A stretch of DNA of 64,000 nt from CAXBNB01 sp040151475 (GTDB lineage Bacteria; Bacteroidota; Bacteroidia; Cytophagales; Cyclobacteriaceae): positions 1-64,000 of the forward strand of contig NZ_JBDKWG010000142.1 in the NCBI RefSeq assembly GCF_040151475.1. The letters are read 5' to 3'. Positions 8,668-17,514 of this stretch are shown here, piece by piece. The first letter of the stretch is position 1; every line of letters begins with the position of its first letter. The notes below the pieces were generated by a model that saw nothing but the letters and a program-made list of their open reading frames with translations, was not told the DNA's origin and did no database searches. The position numbers were made by a program, and so were the translations under genes.

Positions 8668-9429
8668 TTGCATAAATTCTTTGCCAAAACGCAATTTCTA
8701 GGAAAAAAAGTTTATTCCCTGCCACAATGTCACTCCACCAACGAGGAAGCTCAGCGATTAATTTCAGAGAAAAAAACCATAGAAGGACAAGTTGTAATCA
8801 CTGCCAACCAAACCAAAGGAAAGGGCCAAAGGGGAAATGCATGGGAATCCGAACCCAATCTAAACCTCACTTTTTCCATCATTCTAAAGCCAACATTTCT
8901 CAAAATAGCCAATCAGTTTGAATTACATAAAATATCATCATTAGCAATTCATGATGCTCTATTTCCAATACTGGGAAATAAACTGAAAATAAAATGGCCA
9001 AATGACATCTACTACGGTGACCTTAAGCTTGCCGGTATTTTGATCGAAAATATCCTCAGAGGAAATTCTATTGAATACTCAATAGTTGGAATAGGTCTCA
9101 ATATCAATCAACTGATTTTTAAAAATGATTTTGCTACTTCCTTAGCTGATATCACAATGGAAGAACACAACACATATGAAATAGCCGAATCTATACTTGT
9201 GATGTTAGAAAAAAGGTATTTAGAGCTAAAAAATGGTAACTCGTACCAATTACTTCATGAATACCACAGTCGCCTATACAAATTTGAACAACCTCAACTA
9301 TTTAAAATATCTGATTCTGTATTTACTGGTAGAATAAAAGGTGTCAATGAAACAGGCAAGCTTCTGATAGAAGAGAATGAACAACTAATGATGTTTGACT
9401 TTAAGGAAGTTGAATTTTTAAGGGAATAA
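8668..9429 (+). CDS. birA: Biotin--[acetyl-CoA-carboxylase] ligase
   Basis: The 253-residue class I biotin protein ligase lacks an N-terminal DNA-binding domain, so it is a ligase and not also a repressor. The biotinyl-AMP loop reads NQTKGKGQRGNAWES, a KGKGQRG variant of GRGRRG, and the second signature is KWPNDIYYGDLKLAGILIE. It attaches biotin to carrier lysines such as the MKM motif of the biotinyl protein at 20952-21458. The start used is TTG 8668, which yields the bacteroidete N-terminus (HKFFAKTQFLGKKVYSLPQC). The next in-frame ATG would remove conserved sequence. Confidence 0.92.
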   Translation: MHKFFAKTQFLGKKVYSLPQCHSTNEEAQRLISEKKTIEGQVVITANQTKGKGQRGNAWESEPNLNLTFSIILKPTFLKIANQFELHKISSLAIHDALFPILGNKLKIKWPNDIYYGDLKLAGILIENILRGNSIEYSIVGIGLNINQLIFKNDFATSLADITMEEHNTYEIAESILVMLEKRYLELKNGNSYQLLHEYHSRLYKFEQPQLFKISDSVFTGRIKGVNETGKLLIEENEQLMMFDFKEVEFLRE

Positions 9430-9452
9430 TAAGTTCACATCAACAATTTACA

Positions 9453-9460
9453 TAAATTTG
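9453..9460 (+). promoter_or_regulatory. -7 box for ahcY
   Basis: TAAATTTG is an exact TANNTTTG match, 31 nt before the ahcY start codon and 23 nt after the birA stop. This suggests ahcY has its own promoter and a short leader. Confidence 0.45.
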
Positions 9461-9491
9461 CATTCCTATTTTTCAGAAATACAATAATATC

Positions 9492-10793
9492 ATGATAGAA
9501 ACTCAAGAAAAATTCAAAGTAAAAGACATTTCCCTTGCAGGATGGGGAAGAAAAGAAATCAAACTAGCCGAAGCTGAAATGCCTGGCTTAATGTCCCTTA
9601 GGGAAGAATACGGTGCTTCAAAAATTCTAAAAGGAGCCAGAATAGCCGGATGTTTGCACATGACTATTCAAACAGCTGTATTGATAGAAACTCTCGTAGA
9701 ACTAGGTGCTGAAGTGAGTTGGTCTTCTTGCAATATATTCTCTACACAAGACCATGCAGCCGCTGCTATAGCTGCCGAAGATATTCCAGTATTTGCATGG
9801 AAAGGATTGAACGATCAGGAATTTGACTGGTGTATCGAACAAACTTTATTTGCTTTTGAAGGTGGAAAACCTTTGAACATGATTCTGGATGATGGTGGAG
9901 ATCTTACCAACATGGTTATAGATAAATACCCTGAGTTGGTTTCCGGTATTAAAGGATTAAGCGAAGAAACTACAACAGGCGTTCACAGACTTCAGGAAAG
10001 AGAAGAAAAAGGCACTCTTCCAATGCCAGCCATTAACGTAAACGACTCAGTAACAAAGTCCAAATTTGATAACAAATACGGATGTAAAGAATCTTTGGTG
10101 GATGCTATCAGAAGGGCAACCGATGTAATGATGGCAGGTAAAGTAGCTGTTGTTGCCGGGTATGGAGATGTTGGAAAAGGTTCTGCTGCCTCTCTAAAGG
10201 GTGCGGGTGCTCGTGTAATAGTTACAGAAATAGATCCTATATGTGCACTACAAGCTGCTATGGATGGGTTTGAAGTCAAGAAAATGGACGATGCTGTGAG
10301 CGAAGGAGATATTATTGTGACTACCACCGGTAACAAAGACATTGTAGTAGGCCGTCATTTTCTAAATATGAAAGACAAAGCCATTGTATGTAATATCGGA
10401 CACTTTGACAATGAAATTGATGTTGCCTGGCTAAACAGCAATGCAACCAAAACGGAAATCAAACCACAGGTAGATTTATATGACCTTAAAGGCAAAGAAA
10501 TTATCCTGTTGGCTGAAGGAAGATTGGTAAACTTGGGTTGCGCAACGGGTCATCCATCGTTTGTGATGTCAAATTCGTTTACAAACCAGACTTTGGCACA
10601 AATAGAACTTTGGACCAATACTGACAAATATGAAAACAAAGTATATATGCTTCCTAAGCATCTGGATGAAAAAGTAGCAAGGCTTCATTTATCAAAAATA
10701 GGTGTGGAATTAGACGTGTTATCTGACGATCAGGCAAAATACATTGGTGTGACTCCAGAAGGCCCTTATAAGCCGGAATACTACAGGTATTAA
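9492..10793 (+). CDS. ahcY: Adenosylhomocysteinase
   Basis: The 433-residue enzyme splits S-adenosylhomocysteine reversibly into homocysteine and adenosine, clearing the inhibitory product of methyltransferases. Visible landmarks are CLHMTIQTAVLIETL, SSCNIFSTQDHAAAAI, the NAD-binding GYGDVGKGSA at about residues 222-231, CNIGHFDNEID, CATGHPSFVMSNSF and the C-terminal PEGPYKPEYYRY, whose Lys/Tyr contribute to the NAD site of the neighbouring subunit. The length matches the short form without the ~40-residue insertion. It has its own -7 box upstream and a strong terminator downstream, so it is probably monocistronic. Confidence 0.97.
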   Translation: MIETQEKFKVKDISLAGWGRKEIKLAEAEMPGLMSLREEYGASKILKGARIAGCLHMTIQTAVLIETLVELGAEVSWSSCNIFSTQDHAAAAIAAEDIPVFAWKGLNDQEFDWCIEQTLFAFEGGKPLNMILDDGGDLTNMVIDKYPELVSGIKGLSEETTTGVHRLQEREEKGTLPMPAINVNDSVTKSKFDNKYGCKESLVDAIRRATDVMMAGKVAVVAGYGDVGKGSAASLKGAGARVIVTEIDPICALQAAMDGFEVKKMDDAVSEGDIIVTTTGNKDIVVGRHFLNMKDKAIVCNIGHFDNEIDVAWLNSNATKTEIKPQVDLYDLKGKEIILLAEGRLVNLGCATGHPSFVMSNSFTNQTLAQIELWTNTDKYENKVYMLPKHLDEKVARLHLSKIGVELDVLSDDQAKYIGVTPEGPYKPEYYRY

Positions 10794-10814
10794 TTTTAGA
10801 GAAAATTGAAATAG

Positions 10815-10845
10815 AAAAAAGGCACCAAATTGGTGCCTTTTTTTA
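10815..10845 (+). terminator. Intrinsic terminator after ahcY
   Basis: GGCACC and GGTGCC arms (10821-10837 overall), extended by an upstream A-tract, are followed by TTTTTTT starting at 10838. It lies 22 nt past the ahcY stop. The flanking A- and T-tracts make it potentially bidirectional. Confidence 0.85.
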
Positions 10846-10894
10846 AATCTTTATATGGCGGTCATTTCCTTTTTCGTAAGAATCTCAAATCCCC

Positions 10895-10902
10895 TACTTT
10901 TG
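10895..10902 (+). promoter_or_regulatory. -7 box directly before the ABC transporter start
   Basis: TACTTTTG, an exact TANNTTTG match, ends 5 nt before ATG 10908. The expected transcription start would fall on or next to the start codon, implying a leaderless or nearly leaderless mRNA. Confidence 0.45.
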
Positions 10903-10907
10903 ATATA

Positions 10908-12734
10908 ATGAAAAATTTTTGGAGGATTCTTAGTTATGCAAAGCCATACCAAAGCTTTATACCTCAATACATCATTCTTACATGGCTTTATGTATTGTTT
11001 AGTTTGGTGAATTTCACTATTCTTAAACCTTTGCTTGAAGTATTGTTCGACCAAACAAACCCAGAAGTCATCAATATGGAAGCACCAAGTTTCCAATTGA
11101 GTATCTCCTTTTTCACTAATACCTTTTACTATTACTTTGGACAGTTTATTGAACAAAATGGAAAAATTGGAGCACTGAAATTTGTTTGCCTGATCATAGT
11201 AATATCTGTATTCCTTTCAAATCTTTTTCGGTACTTATCGGGCGTAATGTTGGCATCAATTAGAGTCAGGGTGCTGGAAAAAATCAGATTGGACATATTC
11301 GAAAAAGTAACAGCTCTGCATTTGGGCTATTTCACCGAACAAAAAAAGGGAGATATCATTTCACGCATCACAATAGACATTCAGGAGGTTCAAGCGTCTG
11401 TGGTCAATTCGTTAAAAATACTATTCAAAGAACCCTTTTTGATCATAGGCTATTTCTGGATTTTGTTTACCATGTCTCCACAACTTACGCTGTTCACCTT
11501 GTTAGTCTTACCAATTTCCGGAGGAGTGATAGCCTACATAGCAAAAAGACTCAAAAGAAAAGCTTTACTCACTCAACAATCTCTTGGCAGGATTCACAAT
11601 ATCTTAGATGAAACCATATCGGGAATGAGAATCGTGAAGGCATTTACGGCTACTAAAGCGATGAATGATAAATTTGGTGTCGAAGTAAAAAACAACAGTA
11701 GGTTTACACTTTCTGTTTTCAAAAAAATGGAATTGGCCGGACCTATTTCAGAGTTTTTAGGCGTACTGGCAGTAGCTACTATACTTTATATAGGTGGTAC
11801 TATGGTACTCAATAAAGAAACTTTCCTATCTGCTTCTTCCTTTATCACTTTTTTGATCATTTTCTCACAAGTACTAAACCCTGCAAAAGCAATTTCTAAT
11901 GCAATGACTGCAATAAACAAAGGCTTGGCTTCATCTACAAGAATCTTTGAATTAATAGATACAAAACCCGAAATAATAGAATCGAAAAATGCTATTCCAA
12001 TAAATACATTTAAATCATTGATCCAGTATCGTGATGTTTGCTTTTCGTATGATCAAGAACCTGTACTAACAAACATCAACCTTGAAATTAAAAAAGGAGA
12101 AATTGTTGCACTTGTAGGGCCGTCAGGAGGTGGGAAATCTACTTTGGCAGACCTTCTCCCAAGGTTTTATGAACCGACATCCGGCATGTTGTCCATTGAT
12201 GGAAAAAATATAAATGAGTACCTAGTAGAAGATTTGAGAAAGCTAATGGGGATCGTTACACAGGAGTCAATATTGTTTAATGATACCATAAAAAACAATA
12301 TCGCATTTGGGTTAAACGATGTGAACGAATCAGCTATCGTAAAAGCAGCTCAAGTTGCCAATGCACATGAGTTCATTATGGAAAACCCTGAAGGTTATAA
12401 TACTATTGTAGGAGAAAGAGGAATGAAACTTTCCGGCGGTCAAAGACAAAGGTTGAGCATTGCCAGAGCCATATTGAAAAACCCAGACATACTTATATTA
12501 GATGAAGCTACTTCTGCACTCGACTCAGAGTCCGAAAAATTAGTTCAAGAAGCCCTCACAAACTTAATGAAAGACCGCACATCCATAGTGATAGCCCATA
12601 GGCTAAGTACTATTCAAAATGCAGATAAAATTGTAGTAATTGAAAAAGGAAGAATAATACAAACAGGCTCTCATGAAGAATTGAGTAATAAAAAAGGACT
12701 TTATCAAAAACTATTAAAAATGCAGTCATTTTAA
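10908..12734 (+). CDS. ABC exporter, MsbA-like (fused TMD-NBD)
   Basis: The 608-residue half-transporter has an N-terminal six-helix membrane domain (about residues 15-330) and a C-terminal ATPase. Walker A is GPSGGGKST at about 404, the signature LSGGQRQRLSIARAI at about 508, Walker B LILDEATSALD at about 530, and the H-loop IAHRLST. Such exporters flip lipids (lipid A, as in MsbA) or export peptides and drugs; one copy beside core genes favours a lipid flippase, but this is inference. I chose ATG 10908 (MKNFWRILSYAKPY) because it gives the usual family N-terminus. A longer reading from 10830 would begin inside the ahcY terminator. Confidence 0.88.
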   Translation: MKNFWRILSYAKPYQSFIPQYIILTWLYVLFSLVNFTILKPLLEVLFDQTNPEVINMEAPSFQLSISFFTNTFYYYFGQFIEQNGKIGALKFVCLIIVISVFLSNLFRYLSGVMLASIRVRVLEKIRLDIFEKVTALHLGYFTEQKKGDIISRITIDIQEVQASVVNSLKILFKEPFLIIGYFWILFTMSPQLTLFTLLVLPISGGVIAYIAKRLKRKALLTQQSLGRIHNILDETISGMRIVKAFTATKAMNDKFGVEVKNNSRFTLSVFKKMELAGPISEFLGVLAVATILYIGGTMVLNKETFLSASSFITFLIIFSQVLNPAKAISNAMTAINKGLASSTRIFELIDTKPEIIESKNAIPINTFKSLIQYRDVCFSYDQEPVLTNINLEIKKGEIVALVGPSGGGKSTLADLLPRFYEPTSGMLSIDGKNINEYLVEDLRKLMGIVTQESILFNDTIKNNIAFGLNDVNESAIVKAAQVANAHEFIMENPEGYNTIVGERGMKLSGGQRQRLSIARAILKNPDILILDEATSALDSESEKLVQEALTNLMKDRTSIVIAHRLSTIQNADKIVVIEKGRIIQTGSHEELSNKKGLYQKLLKMQSF

Positions 12735-12815
12735 TGCTTCAACCCCTTCAGTACTACTTAAAAACCGATTTTTAAAATTGAACCTCTTGACTAGTATCAA
12801 ACTAAAAAAAGAATA

Positions 12816-12823
12816 TACTTTTG
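12816..12823 (+). promoter_or_regulatory. -7 box upstream of the methyltransferase gene
   Basis: TACTTTTG matches TANNTTTG exactly, 22 nt before ATG 12846. No good -33 element is seen at the usual spacing; the closest TTG is at 12787-12789. Confidence 0.4.
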
Positions 12824-12845
12824 CCAATTCATTTCTAGACATATT

Positions 12846-13598
12846 ATGGAGTTTAACAAAGTAGCCGACCTTATTGAAAAAATCCCTCACATGACGAGGG
12901 ATCAGGGATATACCGTTTATGAACTAATCCAAAACACTGCAATTGAAAATGTAGTGGAATTAGGATTTGCAAATGGGACTTCAAGCTGCTATATGGCTGC
13001 CGCTCTTCATGAAAAAAGAAAAGGAAAGGTAATTACCATTGACAACCTAACTGCAAAAGATAGAACTCCTAATATAAATGAGCTTATGCAATTGACCGGG
13101 CTTTCAGAGTATATTGAACCTGTATATGCGAACAAAAGTTACAATTGGGAGCTAATGAAGCTAATAGAAAGGCAAACTGAAAATGGTGTTTGTACCCCAC
13201 TATTTGACTTCTGTTATCTGGATGGTGCACATAGCCTGGAGATAGACGGATGTGCCTTTATGTTGGTTGACAAATTGCTCAAACCAGGAGCATATATTAT
13301 ATTCGATGACCTGCTTTGGAGTTATGCCGAGAGTCCTAGTTTGAAAAAGACAGATTTTGTCAAGAATCTACCTGAAGATGAAAGAATTACTCCTCAAATA
13401 AAAAAGTTATTTGATCTTGTGGTTACACAAAACCCAAATTACACCGATTTCAGTGTGAAGGACAACTGGGCTATGGCAAGAAAAAAACCAGAATCACCCG
13501 ACAATCAAAATATAGACCTAAATCATCTATATCCAGAAACTTCTATCGCTGAAGATTGGAAAAAATTAAGGAAGAAAGTCAAGAAAAAATTTTTCTAA
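12846..13598 (+). CDS. Class I SAM-dependent methyltransferase (CmcI/Methyltransf_24-like)
   Basis: The 250-residue protein has a SAM-binding motif I at about 36-46 (VVELGFANGTS), a motif II acidic residue in KVITIDNL, and the metal-site-like FCYLDGAHSLEIDG and YIIFDDLLWSYAESP. This pattern belongs to the O-methyltransferase-like group that includes CmcI and rhamnosyl O-methyltransferases. The C-terminal ~30 residues are Lys-rich. It converges on the surface-glycan operon, with only 3 nt between the stop codons, so modification of a surface sugar is plausible. The substrate is unknown. Confidence 0.78.
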   Translation: MEFNKVADLIEKIPHMTRDQGYTVYELIQNTAIENVVELGFANGTSSCYMAAALHEKRKGKVITIDNLTAKDRTPNINELMQLTGLSEYIEPVYANKSYNWELMKLIERQTENGVCTPLFDFCYLDGAHSLEIDGCAFMLVDKLLKPGAYIIFDDLLWSYAESPSLKKTDFVKNLPEDERITPQIKKLFDLVVTQNPNYTDFSVKDNWAMARKKPESPDNQNIDLNHLYPETSIAEDWKKLRKKVKKKFF

Positions 13599-13601
13599 GG
13601 T

Positions 13602-14666
13602 TCATTTTAGAACTGAGAAAAATCTCTGTTCCTGCTTCTTTTCATCAAACCTTTCATCATCGTCATAACCAGCTATTAGTTCTTTCCTATTTATCTTAAT
13701 AAGATCAGTAAAGAGATCATTAATTTTTTCTAAGGTATAGAATATAGAAATACGATCGAATTCTGAAGTTTCTTTTAATTCGTCATGCATCAACAACGGC
13801 TTTTTGTGCCCAAAAGCCAAATTAAAGGCACCTGATATTTTATATTCATTGTACTTGTGGTATTTGAAAACTGGTGGATGAACCAGAGGCATTACATAAT
13901 CCGATTCAGAAATGACACTATGATAGTCTTTGTCTGATATATAAGAATCGTAGAGATCAAATAACCTTAACAAACCATATTTTTTCAAAAGACTCACCAT
14001 TTCTGACCCATCATCCTTGTTTATATTTCCAAGAATAACAAATTTTATTTTCTCAAGATATTGACCCGAAACGGTTCGAAGTGCTTCAATGAAACCAATA
14101 TAGTCTCTTCTCTGGTTTTGCACATTGCCAGGTATGACAATATTAATTTGCTCAGATTTATGCTGATTTTTTATATAATCACCAAAGTAGATGGGGTAAA
14201 CATAGTCGAAATAAAGACCTCCGAAACTTATTGTATTCGCCTTGTCTCGCAAAAACCGACTTAAAACTATAAAGTGCTTTATTCTTAAAGAAATGAGTTT
14301 TTGAGTGTTACTCTTCTTAAGCTTTTCTATATCATGAAGTACTCCAGAGATGAAAATTCTATGTGGAATAAGAAGGCAAAGTAACAAAACTGGTCTCCCA
14401 GCTACTGTATTAAAAAAAACCTGTTCAACATTGTGTTTTAATATGAATGACCTGATTTTTAATAATTCAAATACGTTCTTTGTCTTTTCAACAAAAATAG
14501 TTTCTTGAAAGTGAGGAATAATCTCTTCTAACCTATTTTGAGATTTCAGATTGGCTGCAAAAAACAAATTATACCCACGTTTTTTGAGTAAGTAAATATG
14601 CGACAAAAGAAGTTCAAAATGCCCTGGCTCAAGTTCAATAATTAGAATATTTTTAAACTTGGTCAT
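13602..14666 (-). CDS. Putative GT-B-like glycosyltransferase
   Basis: The 354-residue protein begins with a GT-B-like N-terminal strand and loop (NILIIELEPGHFELLLSHIYLLKKRGY). It has a middle linker and a second Rossmann half with INIVIPGNVQNQRRDYIGFIEAL and KFVILGNINKDDGS. An ESDYVMPLVHPP segment sits where GT4-type enzymes carry the nucleotide-sugar-binding acidic region. I do not recognise a specific family, and a canonical EX7E is not clear. It is the last gene of the operon, 3 nt after the GT4 gene, so a role in the same glycan is inferred. Confidence 0.6.
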   Translation of the reverse strand: MTKFKNILIIELEPGHFELLLSHIYLLKKRGYNLFFAANLKSQNRLEEIIPHFQETIFVEKTKNVFELLKIRSFILKHNVEQVFFNTVAGRPVLLLCLLIPHRIFISGVLHDIEKLKKSNTQKLISLRIKHFIVLSRFLRDKANTISFGGLYFDYVYPIYFGDYIKNQHKSEQINIVIPGNVQNQRRDYIGFIEALRTVSGQYLEKIKFVILGNINKDDGSEMVSLLKKYGLLRLFDLYDSYISDKDYHSVISESDYVMPLVHPPVFKYHKYNEYKISGAFNLAFGHKKPLLMHDELKETSEFDRISIFYTLEKINDLFTDLIKINRKELIAGYDDDERFDEKKQEQRFFSVLK

Positions 14667-14669
14667 TAT

Positions 14670-15758
14670 TTAAGAAAATATTTCATTATAAATATCCAAA
14701 GTCTTTTTTGCAGTCTCTTTTTTATCAAATTTGAGTACAAATTTAGTAGCATTAGCCACTAATTTACTCCGCAATTCCCAGTCATTGATCAATGAAACTA
14801 TATGATTACTCAACGTTATATAATCTTTTACCTTGGCTGTAAGCCCGGTATTTCCATTGATCACAATTTCCGGAATACCACCAGCTTCTGTTGCTACTAT
14901 AGGGACAGAGGCTGCCATGGCATCCAGCAAACTGGTTCCCAGCCCCTCAGTCTTGGAGGTCATTAGAAAAACATCCAGTTCAGGCAATACTTCGGGAATG
15001 TTATTAATAAAACCTGTAAAAATAATCCTTTCACTCAGCCCTTTTTGTTCAATGTAATCTTTCACTTCCTGCAGCAAAGGGCCTGCTCCAAAAATAAAAA
15101 AGTAAACATTCTCCTGCCGTTTTAATACCTCTTCTGCTGTATCCACAAAAGTAACATAATCCTTATGATCAGCTATTGCTGATGTGTTGCCAATAAGCTT
15201 AGCTTGTTCATCTAGGTTATATTTCTTTCTTAAAAAATTTGACACAGGAGCTTGGCTAAATTTCTCCAGATCTATGCCACTATAAACTGTTCTGCAAATA
15301 CCCTTGTTGTCAACACTCTTTTCTACTATCTCTTTGATCTTATTCGAAACACAAAGGATTCTTTTTATTGATGGATGATTGTACTTCCATCTACTGAGAA
15401 TATTATTTTTCAATGGAAAATCTACCCGCCTGCTCAAAACCAATTTCGATTTATTGCCCATAGTGGCAGACAAGACTCCTACTCCATGCGATCCTGACCC
15501 ATGCATGTGCACCAAATCAATTTGATGCTTTCTGCAATATTTCAACACCTTTAGCGCAGATAGGATATCTAAGGAGTTTTTAAACCCTACCTCTTGAAAT
15601 GTCCATCCTTGCTCTGCACAAAACTTACTGAAAGCTGAAGCTTTCCTGCAAATAACATGGCAATCCACCCCCTGATTTTTTAATTCGCCTACGAGGTAAG
15701 CTATTTGCTGCTCTCCTCCCCTCCAGGTTTTTTCAGAACTAAGGTGAAGTACTCTCAA
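14670..15758 (-). CDS. Glycosyltransferase family 4
   Basis: The 362-residue GT-B enzyme begins VLHLSSEKTWRGGEQQIAYL, where the glycine-rich acceptor loop is typical of GT4. The C-terminal half has IIFTGFINNIPEVLPELDVF, then SKTEGLGTSLLDAMAASVP and VATEAGGIPEIV, which include the retaining-enzyme E-x7-E region. It probably transfers a hexose to an LPS, O-antigen or capsule precursor at the cytoplasmic face of the membrane. It lies 7 nt after the methyltransferase gene and 3 nt before the next glycosyltransferase. Confidence 0.88.
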   Translation of the reverse strand: MRVLHLSSEKTWRGGEQQIAYLVGELKNQGVDCHVICRKASAFSKFCAEQGWTFQEVGFKNSLDILSALKVLKYCRKHQIDLVHMHGSGSHGVGVLSATMGNKSKLVLSRRVDFPLKNNILSRWKYNHPSIKRILCVSNKIKEIVEKSVDNKGICRTVYSGIDLEKFSQAPVSNFLRKKYNLDEQAKLIGNTSAIADHKDYVTFVDTAEEVLKRQENVYFFIFGAGPLLQEVKDYIEQKGLSERIIFTGFINNIPEVLPELDVFLMTSKTEGLGTSLLDAMAASVPIVATEAGGIPEIVINGNTGLTAKVKDYITLSNHIVSLINDWELRSKLVANATKFVLKFDKKETAKKTLDIYNEIFS

Positions 15759-15765
15759 TTTTCTA

Positions 15766-16608
15766 TTATTTTATTTTTCGTGCGATCAATCTGAAACTGG
15801 ATTTATAGGCAATATCGTCTATGAATGAGTGTTCAACCTTGGTTGTAGTTGCCTTGGCTTTTTTGTCATTTCCGGTATAAACTACCTCAAAACCATACTC
15901 CCTTTCCAAAAGCCTTTTAAGCTTACCGGGACTGTAATAAAACAAGTGATGCCAAGTATCATAATGCTTTCCAATGCTTTTTTTCAATCCCAATTTTTCC
16001 ATAACAGATTTGAACCTATTAGAAAAAGAATCAATATTAGGACAAGCTATGTACAACAGCCCGTTATCACTAAGAAGTTCAACTATCTTATCAAGATAAG
16101 CCCCTGGGTTTTTAGGATGTTCCAGCACATGATTCAGGTAAATGCATGAATATTTTTTACCAGGGCTTAACTTTGTGAAATCACCATGATAGATATTTGC
16201 ATTCAACTTTTTGGACAGTTCTTGAGTATATTCTTCCCCAACCTCATACCCCTCAGCATTCCAACCTCTTTCTAAACCGACTTTTACATCCAACCCATTT
16301 CCACAACCCACACACAATAAATTACCCGGCTTGATATAACCTTCAACCTGCTTGAGGTTATAAGAATGAACCAGCTCCCTCGGTTTTATCTTTTCTCCAT
16401 ACCTATGATGTTTTGAGTCCTCTCTCTGATACTGAGCATAAAATGCAGCGAGGTAGTCGTCGGTATATTGAGGATTCATAAACTCAATATTGCAACTTTG
16501 GCACATAGAAATATGAATTCCATTAAAATCCTTTTTGTGATCTTTGACATCTTCCGAATGACATAACGGGCACTGCACTAATTTTTGGTCAAATTGAAGT
16601 TCTATCAA
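15766..16608 (-). CDS. Class I SAM methyltransferase with N-terminal zinc ribbon
   Basis: The 280-residue protein starts with a four-Cys zinc-binding segment (CPLCHSEDV, then CQSCNIEFMNPQY) and continues into a Methyltransf_23-like SAM domain with NLLCVGCGNGLDVKVG (motif I), YLNHVLEHPKNPGAYL and LLYIACPN. Enzymes of this build often sit in surface-polysaccharide clusters and methylate sugars or glycan ends. The start codon overlaps the upstream GT2 stop by 4 nt, so the two are translationally coupled. The exact acceptor is unknown. Confidence 0.82.
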   Translation of the reverse strand: MIELQFDQKLVQCPLCHSEDVKDHKKDFNGIHISMCQSCNIEFMNPQYTDDYLAAFYAQYQREDSKHHRYGEKIKPRELVHSYNLKQVEGYIKPGNLLCVGCGNGLDVKVGLERGWNAEGYEVGEEYTQELSKKLNANIYHGDFTKLSPGKKYSCIYLNHVLEHPKNPGAYLDKIVELLSDNGLLYIACPNIDSFSNRFKSVMEKLGLKKSIGKHYDTWHHLFYYSPGKLKRLLEREYGFEVVYTGNDKKAKATTTKVEHSFIDDIAYKSSFRLIARKIK

Positions 16609-17375
16609 GATCGAAGTATTTGCTTAAGTTTAACATATTTCAAAAAACGGTAATAACTGTTCAATACACTTATCACAAACCCATAATAACCATCTAAAAA
16701 TCCCAATTTTAAAAAATAGGTTTTTAAGAAAATCCAATATGGGTATAAAATCAAATGCACAATTACATTTACCTTTTTGCCTTTCCGAGCCTTTTCTTCC
16801 GCACTGATGGATGAAAATTTATTGATCTGACCAATGTGTTGGTCTATTGAATGATAAGAATAATGTAAAATATCTTCGTTGCAATATTGCACAGTAGAAT
16901 CCGAATTCATTCTCACCAGATCATGAGGATTAGTTCCTCCCCACTGTCCTTTATTCTTATTCCACAATCTGATTCTGCTATCAGGATACCAGCCACAATG
17001 TTTTATCCATTGACCACAATAAGAAGTTAACCTATGAAATGAATACCCATCATCAGAAAACTCCTTTTTCAATTCCAATATTTTGGCTTGCAATTCGGCT
17101 GACAACACCTCGTCTGCATCAAGTGACAGCACATATTCGAACTGAGATCGTAATATGGCAAAATTCTTTTGCTCAATATGTCCGTCAAATTTGTTTTCGA
17201 TAAACTTCAAGTCATAGCCTTCGCATATACTTTTTGTGTTGTCAGTAGAAAAAGAATCTACAACAATTATCTCATCAGCAATATCTATTACAGAATCAAG
17301 ACATTTTCCTATATTTCTTTCTTCATTAAATGTGATAATTACTACTGAGAGTCGGCTATGTTGGGCTTGATCCAA
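16605..17375 (-). CDS. Glycosyltransferase family 2 (WaaE/KdtX-like)
   Basis: The 256-residue GT-A enzyme has SVVIITFNEERNIGKCLDS at the N-terminus, IIVVDSFSTDNT, the DXD-type YVLSLDADEVLS at about residues 85-96, and GWYPDSRIRLWNK, the block typical of the WaaE/KdtX LPS-core glucosyltransferase group. The C-terminus holds one or two hydrophobic amphipathic segments for membrane association. It is first in a four-gene minus-strand operon. It probably adds a glucose-like residue to LPS core or a related glycan. Confidence 0.85.
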   Translation of the reverse strand: MDQAQHSRLSVVIITFNEERNIGKCLDSVIDIADEIIVVDSFSTDNTKSICEGYDLKFIENKFDGHIEQKNFAILRSQFEYVLSLDADEVLSAELQAKILELKKEFSDDGYSFHRLTSYCGQWIKHCGWYPDSRIRLWNKNKGQWGGTNPHDLVRMNSDSTVQYCNEDILHYSYHSIDQHIGQINKFSSISAEEKARKGKKVNVIVHLILYPYWIFLKTYFLKLGFLDGYYGFVISVLNSYYRFLKYVKLKQILRS

Positions 17376-17394
17376 TGTTCAGGTATTTTTTCAA

Positions 17395-17402
17395 CAAAAA
17401 TA
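17395..17402 (-). promoter_or_regulatory. -7 box for the glycan operon
   Basis: On the minus strand this reads TATTTTTG, an exact TANNTTTG match, about 20 nt upstream of the GT2 start at 17375. It is the only candidate promoter seen for the four-gene operon. Confidence 0.4.
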
Positions 17403-17474
17403 GAATTAAAATTTAAAAGCGCAGACGAATAAATTATTATTGCCAAACTAGCAGACAACAATACCGTAATAGAT

Positions 17475-17488
17475 GTATCTATAGATAC
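17475..17488. promoter_or_regulatory. Perfect 14-bp palindrome before the ECF sigma gene
   Basis: GTATCTATAGATAC is a perfect palindrome ending 26 nt before the sigma-factor start, in the 139-bp region between divergent operons. It is a candidate operator; no binding protein is identified. Confidence 0.35.
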
Positions 17489-17514
17489 CTACTCAAACCA
17501 GTAAAAACCAATAC

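Noticed and set aside
9430..9491. SAH riboswitch before ahcY
   Set aside because: The leader after the -7 box is only about 25 nt, too short for a riboswitch fold.
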